From contig JAGKXA010000070.1 in assembly GCA_021151615.1 (NCBI GenBank), positions 1 to 19,011 on the forward strand: a stretch of DNA of 19,011 bases, given 5' to 3'. A program made the position numbers and the translations under genes. The notes under the pieces are model-generated. The model was given only the letters and a program-made list of their open reading frames with translations, was not told where the DNA came from and did no database searches. The stretch comes from Cellvibrionaceae bacterium. Its GTDB lineage: Bacteria; Pseudomonadota; Gammaproteobacteria; Pseudomonadales; Cellvibrionaceae. The first letter of the stretch is position 1; each line of letters opens with the position of its first letter. This document shows, in pieces, positions 1-6,804 of the stretch.

Positions 1-24
1 GCCCAAATGGGCAGGCATTTTTAT
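1..24. terminator. Partial terminator hairpin downstream of cysG, cut by window edge
   Basis: GCCC (1-4) can pair with GGGC (9-12) around an AAAT loop, and the right side continues as AGGCATTTTT. The most economical reading is the right half of a longer palindrome whose left arm (expected AATGCCT) lies before base 1. If so, it would be a bidirectional terminator for cysG on the minus strand and for a converging gene to the left. Only the 4-bp inner stem is actually visible. Confidence 0.4.
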
Positions 25-53
25 TACAAATCACTTTTATTAAAACTCTTCAA

Positions 54-1439
54 TCAATGTGTGTTAAACCACTTCAAACTGTCATGCAGTTTTACAACCT
101 CACCCACAATAAATAACGTAGGAGCATGAACGTCATTTGCTGCCACCACGCCAGCAATAGACTGTAAATCCGCAATCAAAACCCGTTGTTCTTGTGTTGT
201 TCCTTTTTCAATTAGGGCTACTGGTGTTGTCGCTGCACGACCATGAACAATCAGTGATTCGCAAATTTCTTTTAACCCAACCAACCCCATATAAAACACC
301 AGAGTTTGAGTTGGATTGGCAAGTTCGGGCCAGGATAAATTAGTATCATCTGACTTAAGATGCCCCGTCACAAACCGCACAGACTGTGCATAGTCACGAT
401 GGGTTAATGGAATTCCAGCGTAAGCGGCACAACCCGATGCAGCGGTAATTCCCGGCACTACTTGAAACGGAATATTATGTTGCGCCAGCAACTCAATCTC
501 TTCACCGCCGCGCCCAAAAATAAATGGATCGCCGCCTTTCAAGCGCAACACACGTTTGCCTTGCTTGGCCAAATCAACCAGCAGTTGATTGATGTTTTCC
601 TGCTCCATGGCATGTTCACTGCGACGTTTGCCCACATAAATTCGCTCAGCATCGCGGCGCACTAACTCCATCACGCCATCTGATACCAAACGATCATATA
701 AGACTACGTCTGCTTGCTGCATCAACCGCAAAGCGCGCAAGGTTAATAATTCCGGATCACCAGGGCCACCACCAACCAGATAAACCTCGCCCAGGGCTAG
801 CTGCGACTGATCGTTTGCCAACTCATTACTAATAAAATTATTAGCTGCCTCATCCTGACCATTCATCATTAATTCTGCTGCAGGTCCTTGCAGAATTTTT
901 TCCCAGAATTTGCGCCGGCTATCGCCATCGTTAAAGCGCGCTTTAATACGCTCACGCCAGTGGCTGGCGATTTTTGCAAGCTTTCCATATCCCACAGGAA
1001 TTAAAGTTTCAAGTTTTGTGCGCACCAACCGCGCCAGCACCGGCGCTTCTCCACCACTGGAGACGGCAATCACCAAGGGCGAGCGGTCTATAATTGCCGG
1101 AGTGATATAGGTACAAAGCGATGGTGTATCGACAACGTTTACGGGCAAATGCAAGGCTTGGGCATCGGCAGAAATTTTTTCATTGAGCGATTCACTATCG
1201 GTAGCGGCGATAGCCAATACACAATCGTGCAAATCGCTGTTTTGATATTCACGTTGTAACAATTCCCCGCCGGAGGTATTCACCAACTCACGTAGCTCGG
1301 CAGAAATCGCTGGAGCTACTATGCGCAATACGGCACCCGCCTTGGCCAGCATTCGGCCTTTACGGGTTGCGACTTCACCACCACCCACTAATAAGCAGCG
1401 GCGCTTTTTTAAATCAAGGAAAACGGGGAAATAATCCAT
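54..1439 (-). CDS. cysG: Siroheme synthase CysG (precorrin-2 dehydrogenase/ferrochelatase fused to uroporphyrinogen-III methyltransferase)
   Basis: This cytoplasmic fusion enzyme (461 aa) turns uroporphyrinogen III into siroheme, the cofactor of sulfite and nitrite reductases, by two SAM-dependent methylations, an NAD-dependent oxidation and iron insertion. Residues 1-150 are the dehydrogenase/chelatase part. It has the NAD loop VGGGEVATRK (18-27), Asp104 in NVVD and the SSGGEAP segment near 127-133, which matches the phosphoserine region of enteric CysG. Residues 218-455 are the methyltransferase, with VGGGPGDPELLT (222-233), YDR (Asp249), Lys271, LKGGDPFIFGRGGEE (300-314) and PGITAASGCAAYAGIPLTHR. 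Each catalytic position falls at the enteric number or one away from it, so both halves look intact. The ATG at 1439 gives the usual N-terminus MDYFP, though no strong ribosome-binding site precedes it. The gene starts 8 nt after the YoeB-type toxin stop, so it probably depends on readthrough from upstream. Confidence 0.97.
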   Translation of the reverse strand: MDYFPVFLDLKKRRCLLVGGGEVATRKGRMLAKAGAVLRIVAPAISAELRELVNTSGGELLQREYQNSDLHDCVLAIAATDSESLNEKISADAQALHLPVNVVDTPSLCTYITPAIIDRSPLVIAVSSGGEAPVLARLVRTKLETLIPVGYGKLAKIASHWRERIKARFNDGDSRRKFWEKILQGPAAELMMNGQDEAANNFISNELANDQSQLALGEVYLVGGGPGDPELLTLRALRLMQQADVVLYDRLVSDGVMELVRRDAERIYVGKRRSEHAMEQENINQLLVDLAKQGKRVLRLKGGDPFIFGRGGEEIELLAQHNIPFQVVPGITAASGCAAYAGIPLTHRDYAQSVRFVTGHLKSDDTNLSWPELANPTQTLVFYMGLVGLKEICESLIVHGRAATTPVALIEKGTTQEQRVLIADLQSIAGVVAANDVHAPTLFIVGEVVKLHDSLKWFNTH

Positions 1440-1447
1440 AGATACAT

Positions 1448-1717
1448 CTACTGATCGTAATGACCACCAATTGCAAAAATATAAATCGCTTGGTCATCAA
1501 ATTTATAAATAAAGCGGTCTTTGTGCGAAATACGACGTGACCAGAAACTGGAAAGATTGTGTTTGAGCGCTTCCGGCTTACCTATACCTTTCGTTGGATC
1601 TTTAGAGCGCAACAACTCTTTAAGGATTTTACAGAGAGCTTTGTGCAGCGCTTTATCCCGCTCGCGCATAGTCTCATAAGCAGCCCAGGTTTCGCCTTCA
1701 AACACCAGTGATTTCAT
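1448..1717 (-). CDS. yoeB: Txe/YoeB-family mRNA interferase toxin
   Basis: This 89-residue protein is the full length of the YoeB family, which are ribosome-dependent RNases that cut mRNA in the A site and are neutralised by a YefM antitoxin. The family signature KPEALKHNLSSFWSRR (47-62) is present. The three residues used for catalysis in E. coli YoeB (Glu46, Arg65, His83) have counterparts at Glu49, Arg68 and His86, all shifted by three, and the C-terminus ends HYDQ rather than the usual RYHY. The ATG at 1717 is preceded by a strong purine-rich site (AAGGGGAA, about 6 nt spacing) inside the antitoxin gene. The start overlaps the antitoxin stop by 20 nt, the usual sign of translational coupling. 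The toxin is predicted active. GGHYDQ at the end is slightly atypical. Confidence 0.93.
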   Translation of the reverse strand: MKSLVFEGETWAAYETMRERDKALHKALCKILKELLRSKDPTKGIGKPEALKHNLSSFWSRRISHKDRFIYKFDDQAIYIFAIGGHYDQ

Positions 1718-1970
1718 TGAGTTCCCCTTCCGTGGGCTTATAACCCGAGCCTTGGCTATGGGTTTTTACCGAAGCAGCAATCTGCCGCATCAAATCGCTG
1801 GATTGTAATACATGCAGGGTTTCCTGTTCCCGCTCCCAATCCTCGGCGCTAACCACTACAAAATCCTCGCCAGCACGACGAGTAACTTTCAGGGGGGTAT
1901 GGTTATTGATGACTTCCTCAACCATATCTTTGAGGTTATCGCGAAAGCGATTAACACTGACGGTTTCCAT
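1698..1970 (-). CDS. yefM: Phd/YefM-family antitoxin
   Basis: This 90-residue antitoxin would bind and block the YoeB-type toxin and, as in the YefM family, repress its own promoter with the toxin as co-repressor. The N-terminal half (METVSVNRFRDNLKDMVEEV, then PLKVTRRAGEDFVVVSAEDW) is the standard Phd/YefM DNA-binding and dimerisation fold. The C-terminal half, rich in Gln, Ser and Glu, is the toxin-binding tail. A GTG one codon upstream (1973) is also possible, but GAGG at 1977-1980 lies only 3 nt from that GTG and 6 nt from the ATG at 1970, so I chose the ATG. The stop overlaps the toxin start by 20 nt. It is cotranscribed with the toxin from the candidate promoter at 2002-2031. Confidence 0.93.
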   Translation of the reverse strand: METVSVNRFRDNLKDMVEEVINNHTPLKVTRRAGEDFVVVSAEDWEREQETLHVLQSSDLMRQIAASVKTHSQGSGYKPTEGELNEITGV

Positions 1971-1980
1971 CACACACCTC

Positions 1981-2031
1981 TAACGTACGGAAATTCGGTA
2001 CATGTTAGCCTATTGGGAAGGATCAAGGCAA
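1981..2031 (-). promoter_or_regulatory. Candidate promoter and autorepression operator of the yefM-yoeB pair
   Basis: Read on the minus strand, TTGCCT (2026-2031) and TAACAT (2002-2007) are separated by 18 nt, a plausible sigma-70 promoter with four of six matches in each box. Two GTAC cores (1985-1988 and 1998-2001) lie 9 nt apart in an imperfect inverted repeat (TAACGTAC against GTACATGTTA). YefM operators are known to contain TGTACA-type palindromes, and TGTACC is present here, so the repeat could be the operator. It overlaps the -10 box and ends next to the antitoxin ribosome-binding site. No binding data are available. Confidence 0.45.
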
Positions 2032-2068
2032 TGAATGAAAAATAACAACAAAAGTGAGATATATCGAT

Positions 2069-2797
2069 TCAGGGTCTAATACCCAGAGCAAAAAAATAAG
2101 GTTGAAAGCTCTGCTCGACTACTTCGATTGCAAGCTCGATAAATGACTGATAGTCGCCATGCACATGGGCAAGATCCAACGCCCGGTAATAACGCAATCG
2201 TTGTTCGACCGGAATGACAACCGGAGGAAAACCGGCCTTCATCAATTCCAAATTCATTAACAGGCGCGAGGTACGGCCATTACCATCAACAAACGGATGT
2301 ATACCCACAAAATCCACATGCACTCGTGCTGCGAACTCAACCGGATGTAATTCAGGATTTAATGAGGCGATAAAACGAGCCATTTGCTCAGGAACAAGCA
2401 AGTGATCGGGAGGTGTATGGGTTGCACCGGAAATAAGAACGTTGAGATTGCGGTAACGCCCAGCGTTTTTCTCGTCGATATTTTTCAAAATTAATTGATG
2501 AATATTGCGAATTTGCCACTCGGATAAGGCTTCGCGCTGCTGCACCAACTCCTCCACAAACAAAATCGCATCGCGGTGGTTAATTGCTTCAAAATGTTCC
2601 CGCAGGCTTTTACCACCCACTGTAATACCTTCCAGCACCACTTTAGTTTCCATCAGGGTGAGCGTATTACCCTCGATAGCATTGGAGTTATAAGTCCAGC
2701 GCAGTACCAAATCGTCGTGCAGATTTTTGACAACTGACTCAGGTAAAGGGCGATGGGCATCAAGAGCTGCTTTTAGGTGGTCGATTTTTTTGAACAT
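2069..2797 (-). CDS. Fic family protein (predicted AMP-transferase) with N-terminal inhibitory motif
   Basis: Fic enzymes usually transfer AMP from ATP to a hydroxyl side chain of a target protein; the target here is unknown. The complete active-site motif HPFVDGNGRTSR spans residues 167-178, with His167 as the catalytic base. The upstream flap and binding region NLNVLISGATHTPP (about 117-130) is also typical. Residues 38-44 (SNAIEGN) match the (S/T)xxxE(G/N) inhibitory helix, so it belongs to the self-inhibited class with the helix at the N-terminus, with Glu42 as the blocking residue. At 242 aa it stops soon after the Fic fold and lacks the C-terminal winged helix found in many ~370-aa relatives. 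I chose ATG 2797 because GGAGG (2806-2810) lies 8 nt upstream; a TTG at 2821 would add eight residues but has no such site. It sits alone between serS and the toxin-antitoxin pair. Confidence 0.93.
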   Translation of the reverse strand: MFKKIDHLKAALDAHRPLPESVVKNLHDDLVLRWTYNSNAIEGNTLTLMETKVVLEGITVGGKSLREHFEAINHRDAILFVEELVQQREALSEWQIRNIHQLILKNIDEKNAGRYRNLNVLISGATHTPPDHLLVPEQMARFIASLNPELHPVEFAARVHVDFVGIHPFVDGNGRTSRLLMNLELMKAGFPPVVIPVEQRLRYYRALDLAHVHGDYQSFIELAIEVVEQSFQPYFFALGIRP

Positions 2798-2823
2798 CTG
2801 ATTATCCTCCCTCAAAAACAAAA

Positions 2824-2855
2824 GGTGGGTATCGCTTGCGCTCCACCCACCCTAC
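2824..2855 (-). repeat. Single REP-type hairpin downstream of serS
   Basis: Read on the minus strand, the element is GTAG (2855-2852), then GGTGGGT, a 14-nt loop beginning GGAGC, then ACCCACC. The 7-bp stem pairs 2824-2830 with 2845-2851 perfectly. GTAG directly 5' of a hairpin is the mark of REP sequences moved by RAYT (TnpA-REP) enzymes. The loop resembles that of the REP pair at 4206-4288 although the stem differs. It lies between serS and fic and may protect or end the serS transcript. Confidence 0.7.
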
Positions 2856-2857
2856 AA

Positions 2858-2873
2858 ATTCACACGAGTGAAT
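2858..2873 (-). other. Small perfect hairpin after serS
   Basis: ATTCAC (2858-2863) and GTGAAT (2868-2873) form a 6-bp stem with a 4-nt loop, 8 nt past the serS stop codon and just before the REP hairpin. No T-run follows on the minus strand, so it is at best a weak terminator or an RNA-stabilising element. Confidence 0.35.
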
Positions 2874-2880
2874 GTTGCAA

Positions 2881-4167
2881 TTATTTTTTAACCGGAGCCA
2901 ACACTTCCTGACCACCCATGTAAGGGCGCAATACTTCCGGAATTATCACACTCCCATCGGCTTGCTGATAGTTTTCCAACACCGCCAGTAATGTGCGTCC
3001 GATAGCCAGACCTGAACCGTTCAGGGTGTGCAGCAATTCCGGTTTGCCAGTTTCTTTGTTGCGGTAGCGAGCCATCATGCGGCGCGCCTGGAAATCGCGG
3101 AAGCTGCTGCAGGAAGAAATTTCGCGGTATTTGTTTTGCGAGGGAACCCATACTTCGATGTCGTAGGTTTTGGCCGAGGAGAAACCAATATCGCCACCGC
3201 ACAGAATAACGGTGCGATGCGGCAAACCAAGTTTTTGTAAAATAACTTCCGCATGACCAACCAATGCTTCCAACGCCGCATCGGATTCTTCCGGGCGCAC
3301 AAACTTCACCAACTCCACTTTTTCAAATTGGTGCTGGCGAATCATACCGCGGGTATCGCGGCCATAGCTGCCAGCCTCGGAGCGGAAACAGGGTGAATGG
3401 CAAACCAGTTTGATCGGCAACTGCGCTTCATCAACAATTTCATCGCGATAAATATTGGTAACCGGCACTTCAGCCGTAGGAATCAAATAGAATTCACGAT
3501 CATCGGTGAGTTTGAATAAGTCTTCTTCAAACTTTGGCAACTGGCCAGTACCAAACAATGAATCGCGATTAACGATAAACGGCACATTCACTTCTTCGTA
3601 GCCATGTTCAGCGGTGTGGGTTTCCAGCATAAATTGCGCGAGCGCACGGTGCAGGCGCGCTACACCGCCGCGCAATACCGCAAAGCGAGTACCGGTAATT
3701 TTAGTGGCAACCTCAAAATCCAAACCGCCGAGGTTTGCACCGAGATCAACATGATCCACTACCGGGAAGTCAAAATTGCGCGGCGTACCCCAGCGGCGAA
3801 CTTCTACGTTGTCTTCATCGCTTTTACCTTCAGGCACTTCATCAGCAGGAATATTGGGAATGGCTTTGACAAAATCATCCCATTCGGTTTGGATGCTTGC
3901 CAGCTCTGCTTCTGCACCTACCAATTGCTGCTTGATGTTTTCCACCGCTTGCATCATGGGTGCAACATCTTCACCCGCTTGTTTAGCTTTGCCAATTCCT
4001 TTGGAGATAGAATTGCGCTCCGCTTGCAGGTTTTCGGTTTTTATTTGAATTTCCTTGCGCTTTTCTTCCAATGCCTGGATTTTAGCTACGTCTAGTTCAT
4101 AGCCGCGTTTTGCCAAACCTTTTGCTACCTCTTCAGTAGCGGTGCGAAGTAATTTTGAATCTAACAT
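2881..4167 (-). CDS. serS: Seryl-tRNA synthetase
   Basis: This cytoplasmic class II aminoacyl-tRNA synthetase charges tRNA-Ser (and tRNA-Sec where present) with serine. It is a full-length 428-aa bacterial SerRS. Residues about 28-100 are the long antiparallel coiled coil that binds the tRNA variable arm, seen as a Lys/Glu/Gln-rich stretch. The catalytic core follows: TAE (231-233) for serine binding, motif 2 around FRSEAGSYGRDTRGMIRQHQ (261-280), EISSCSSFRDFQ (349-360), and motif 3 around NGSGLAIGRTL (383-393), whose Arg391 contacts ATP. No key residue is missing. The ATG at 4167 gives the standard MLDSKLLR start; the ribosome-binding site is weak. It follows crcB after a 123-nt gap filled by an inverted REP pair. 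No T-box or other leader is seen, as expected outside Gram-positives. Confidence 0.98.
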   Translation of the reverse strand: MLDSKLLRTATEEVAKGLAKRGYELDVAKIQALEEKRKEIQIKTENLQAERNSISKGIGKAKQAGEDVAPMMQAVENIKQQLVGAEAELASIQTEWDDFVKAIPNIPADEVPEGKSDEDNVEVRRWGTPRNFDFPVVDHVDLGANLGGLDFEVATKITGTRFAVLRGGVARLHRALAQFMLETHTAEHGYEEVNVPFIVNRDSLFGTGQLPKFEEDLFKLTDDREFYLIPTAEVPVTNIYRDEIVDEAQLPIKLVCHSPCFRSEAGSYGRDTRGMIRQHQFEKVELVKFVRPEESDAALEALVGHAEVILQKLGLPHRTVILCGGDIGFSSAKTYDIEVWVPSQNKYREISSCSSFRDFQARRMMARYRNKETGKPELLHTLNGSGLAIGRTLLAVLENYQQADGSVIIPEVLRPYMGGQEVLAPVKK

Positions 4168-4205
4168 GATGAGTATTTTCTGTATTAAAGTTAAAAATGT
4201 TGTCC

Positions 4206-4288
4206 GTAGCCCGTATGGAGCCTAGCGGAATACGGGGAGATATCACACAAAAAATTTCCCGTATTTCGCCAGGCTCCATACGGGCTAC
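4206..4288. repeat. REPIN-like pair of inverted REP hairpins between crcB and serS
   Basis: The left copy is GTAG (4206-4209), stem CCCGTAT (4210-4216), a 13-nt loop and ATACGGG (4230-4236). The right copy is its mirror: CCCGTAT (4258-4264), a 13-nt loop, ATACGGG (4278-4284) and CTAC (4285-4288). The two loops differ at only two positions when compared on the same strand. About 20 nt separate the copies. GTAG flanking two head-to-head hairpins is the REPIN/BIME layout. It ends 2 nt from the crcB stop codon, so it could dampen or stabilise the crcB-serS readthrough transcript. Confidence 0.8.
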
Positions 4289-4290
4289 AC

Positions 4291-4668
4291 CTACAATAAT
4301 TTTTGGGTTAAGAGCATACCAACAAAAGCCATCAACAAACCCATAATCACCGAGCTGCTGGCATAAATCAGCGCATTAAGCACATGGCCTTCTTGCCACA
4401 GCTGTAAAATCTCCAACGAAAACGCGGAGAAAGTGGTGAAGCCGCCTAAAATTCCAGTGATAAAAAACAACCGATACTCTGCCGGCACACTGGCTTTTTC
4501 CACCAGCAGTACATAAGCAACGCCAATTAAAAATGACCCGACAATATTCACCACAAAAGTGCCGAGCGGAAAACGGTAATTTAGCAGTGGTGTTAGGTAG
4601 CCGACGGCGGCGAATCTGAGTACAGAGCCGAGTGCACCACCTATAGCAATTGCTAACCACTGCATCAT
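4291..4668 (-). CDS. crcB: Fluoride channel CrcB/Fluc
   Basis: This small inner-membrane protein (125 aa, usual size) forms a dual-topology dimer that lets fluoride leave the cell. Four hydrophobic segments are visible at about 3-25, 35-57, 67-92 and 97-122. The family motifs are all there: GGALGSVLRF (10-19), PLGTFVVNIVGSFLIG (34-49) with pore Asn41, and GFTTFSAFSLE (76-86) with the phenylalanines of the fluoride path at 80 and 83. Two ATGs are adjacent (4668 and 4665). AGGA precedes them by 4 and 7 nt, so the second may be used. It begins 11 nt after rarA and is clearly cotranscribed with it. There is no room for a fluoride riboswitch upstream, so expression is probably constitutive. Confidence 0.96.
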   Translation of the reverse strand: MMQWLAIAIGGALGSVLRFAAVGYLTPLLNYRFPLGTFVVNIVGSFLIGVAYVLLVEKASVPAEYRLFFITGILGGFTTFSAFSLEILQLWQEGHVLNALIYASSSVIMGLLMAFVGMLLTQKLL

Positions 4669-4679
4669 TGTTTCCTGCT

Positions 4680-6020
4680 TTATTTTTTATACCGCTGCTT
4701 TTTGCTTTGTTTATCCAGCTCGCGCAAGCGCGCAAGCTTCTCCTGGATTTTTAATTCCAGCCCGCGCTCTACGGGAGCGTAATAACGGGTGCCTGAAATT
4801 TCTTCCGGCAAATAATTTTCACCCGCTGCATAAGCGCCCGGTTCGTCGTGGGCGTAGCGATACTCCGCACCATAATCCATATTTTTCATGAGTTTGGTGG
4901 GGGCATTGCGCAAATGCAGGGGAACATCGTAAGCGGGCTGGGCGCGAACATCCGCCATCACCTGGTTGAACGCATTATACACAGCATTACTTTTGGGTGC
5001 GCAGGCGAGATAAACCACCGCTTGAGCAATGGCCAACTCCCCTTCCGGGCTGCCCAACCGCTCCTGCACATCCCATGCGGAGAGGCACAATGGCAGCGCA
5101 CGCGGGTCGGCATTGCCTATGTCTTCACTGGCCATACGCACTACACGGCGGGCGATATAAAGTGGATCGCATCCGCCATCCAGCATTCGCGCCAACCAGT
5201 ACAAAGCGCCATCTGGCGATGAGCCACGCACCGATTTATGCAGGGCCGAGATCTGCTCGTAGAAAATATCCCCGCCTTTATCAAAGCGGCGTACATCGCT
5301 GGCAAGCACTTCAGCCACGACTTGTTCGTTAATGACCTTGTTGTCACCATCTTCATTAGCAAGGTCGGCAGCGATTTCCAACAGATTGAGCGATTTGCGC
5401 GCATCGCCATCTGCCGCCTGCGCCAGGGTCATCAAGGTATCATTGTCGATCACGATTGACTGCTCGCCCAAGCCACGCTCTTTATCGTTCAGCGCTTGCA
5501 GCAACACATTTTTCAATTGCTCGGGCTGCAAGCCGCGCAGTACATAAACACGGCAACGCGATAAGAGCGCGTTATTTAATTCGAAGGATGGGTTTTCAGT
5601 TGTCGCGCCGATAAAAATGAACGTACCATCTTCCACATAAGGCAAAAACGCATCCTGTTGGGATTTATTAAAGCGATGCACCTCATCGACAAACAGAATA
5701 GTTTTACGCCGTGTTGAAATTCGCTCCTGTTGCGCCACTGCAACTGCTGCACGAATTTCCTTTACACCTGATAACACTGCCGAGAGAGTTTCAAAACGCG
5801 CATCAGCCTGCTCGGCAAATAATTTAGCGAGCGAGGTTTTTCCCACACCCGGCGGCCCCCACAAAATCATTGAATGTAATTGCCCACGAGTGATCGCTTC
5901 GCGCAAGGGTTTACCTGGCGCTAGCAAATGTTCCTGGCCGATATAATCATCCAGATTGCGCGGGCGCATGCGCGCAGCAAGTGGTTGATAGGCAGGTGTG
6001 GGTGAACCAAATAAATCCAT
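4680..6020 (-). CDS. rarA: Replication-associated recombination protein A (RarA/MgsA), AAA+ ATPase
   Basis: RarA is a clamp-loader-like AAA+ ATPase that acts at stalled replication forks and gaps with SSB and the recombination proteins. The protein is 446 aa, normal for the family. The N-terminus (residues 1-40, AARMRPRNLDDYIGQEHL) is typical. Walker A is GPPGVGKT (55-62) and Walker B is ILFVDEVHRF (108-117). Sensor 1 is GATTENPSFELN (138-149), the arginine finger region is LLSRCRVYVL, and sensor 2 is GDARKSLNLLE (205-215). The C-terminal tetramerisation region includes SVRGSSPDGALYWLARML (263-280) and the MKNMDYGAEYRYAHDEP segment. The ATG at 6020 has AGGA 5 nt upstream. It starts 27 nt after lolA and is followed by crcB after 11 nt. 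Confidence 0.97.
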   Translation of the reverse strand: MDLFGSPTPAYQPLAARMRPRNLDDYIGQEHLLAPGKPLREAITRGQLHSMILWGPPGVGKTSLAKLFAEQADARFETLSAVLSGVKEIRAAVAVAQQERISTRRKTILFVDEVHRFNKSQQDAFLPYVEDGTFIFIGATTENPSFELNNALLSRCRVYVLRGLQPEQLKNVLLQALNDKERGLGEQSIVIDNDTLMTLAQAADGDARKSLNLLEIAADLANEDGDNKVINEQVVAEVLASDVRRFDKGGDIFYEQISALHKSVRGSSPDGALYWLARMLDGGCDPLYIARRVVRMASEDIGNADPRALPLCLSAWDVQERLGSPEGELAIAQAVVYLACAPKSNAVYNAFNQVMADVRAQPAYDVPLHLRNAPTKLMKNMDYGAEYRYAHDEPGAYAAGENYLPEEISGTRYYAPVERGLELKIQEKLARLRELDKQSKKQRYKK

Positions 6021-6047
6021 GCCGTTCCTGTAATAAATATCCCGGAA

Positions 6048-6710
6048 TTAATCGCGCAGAATTTCAACGCCTTCCGGCGGTTGGAAAAAGAATTTTTCTT
6101 CCGCCAAAGGCTTGTTGCGCTCCACCTTGCCAAGTACACAACGCGTTAATTGGCCCAAGCTGTCTTTAATGGAAAACTCGGTTAACTGACTATTTTTAAA
6201 TACCAACGTCAGATGCTGAAACATACCTTCAGTCACTTTGGGCGTAAGGGTAAATGCATCGGCAGATTTATTAGCGGTATCGCGTGTTACCGAAAATTGT
6301 TTGCGTAGTTGCTCCACGTCTGCACTCAACAAAAGTGCCGGCGTTTCGCGCAGGTCTTCAGTGAATTCACGGATGGTGACAGTTTCAAGATCCGGATCGT
6401 ACAACCAAATCGTTTTATTATTGGATACCAACAATTGCGGCATTGGCTCCAGGGTTTTCCAATAAAACTTTCCCGGGCGCATCAGCATAAAATTACCATT
6501 GCTGGTTTCCTGCTCGACACCCGCTTTGTCGTAGGTGGTTTGGATAAAATCGCCTTGTAGGCTATTCATCGCGTCGAGCAATTTACGCAATTGCACGGCC
6601 GCCTGATCATCGGCCGCATGAGTAAAACCAGAGAAAACACCAATTAACACCAGTGCAAAAAATCGAGCAATTGCGTTCATAAAAGTTGCTTTCATAACAA
6701 TTGTTTTCAT
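6048..6710 (-). CDS. lolA: Outer-membrane lipoprotein carrier LolA
   Basis: LolA is the periplasmic chaperone that takes lipoproteins from the LolCDE transporter and hands them to LolB at the outer membrane. With the start used here the precursor is 220 aa. A hydrophobic signal core (about 16-30) ends in THA, giving likely cleavage after residue 32. The mature part shows the LolA pattern LDAMNSLQGDFIQTTYD, then NGNFMLMRPGKFYWKT, LWLYDPDLE-like IWLYDPDLETVTI, and PALLLSAD. The start is uncertain. Four in-frame ATGs occur at 6728, 6710, 6695 and 6680, and the last three are copies of a 15-bp tandem repeat. Only 6710 has a faint upstream site (GGAT, 6 nt away) and gives a Lys-containing n-region, so I chose it; 6680 would also give a usable signal peptide. 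It lies between ftsK and rarA. Confidence 0.93.
   Translation of the reverse strand: MKTIVMKATFMNAIARFFALVLIGVFSGFTHAADDQAAVQLRKLLDAMNSLQGDFIQTTYDKAGVEQETSNGNFMLMRPGKFYWKTLEPMPQLLVSNNKTIWLYDPDLETVTIREFTEDLRETPALLLSADVEQLRKQFSVTRDTANKSADAFTLTPKVTEGMFQHLTLVFKNSQLTEFSIKDSLGQLTRCVLGKVERNKPLAEEKFFFQPPEGVEILRD
6666..6710 (-). repeat. Three tandem 15-bp units at the 5' end of lolA, each starting with ATG
   Basis: On the minus strand the units are ATGAAAACAATTGTT (6710-6696), ATGAAAGCAACTTTT (6695-6681) and ATGAACGCAATTGCT (6680-6666). Pairwise identity is 11 to 12 of 15 bases. They encode MKTIV, MKATF and MNAIA in one frame, so each copy adds a possible start codon before the signal-peptide core. 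Confidence 0.75.
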
Positions 6711-6804
6711 AAAACATCCAATCAGCATGGAAAAATAAGACGGAGGGCTAGCACCCGAATCCTAGCGAGTGCAGATGAACGACAGATAAACGCATGATTA
6801 GGTG

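Noticed and set aside
3604..4095. Open frame of 163 codons on the plus strand inside serS
   Set aside because: It is antisense to a fully conserved serS reading frame, has no ribosome-binding site or family resemblance, and is explained by the codon bias of serS.
4669..4679. Fluoride riboswitch for crcB
   Set aside because: Only 11 nt separate rarA from crcB, and no riboswitch-like fold can be placed there.
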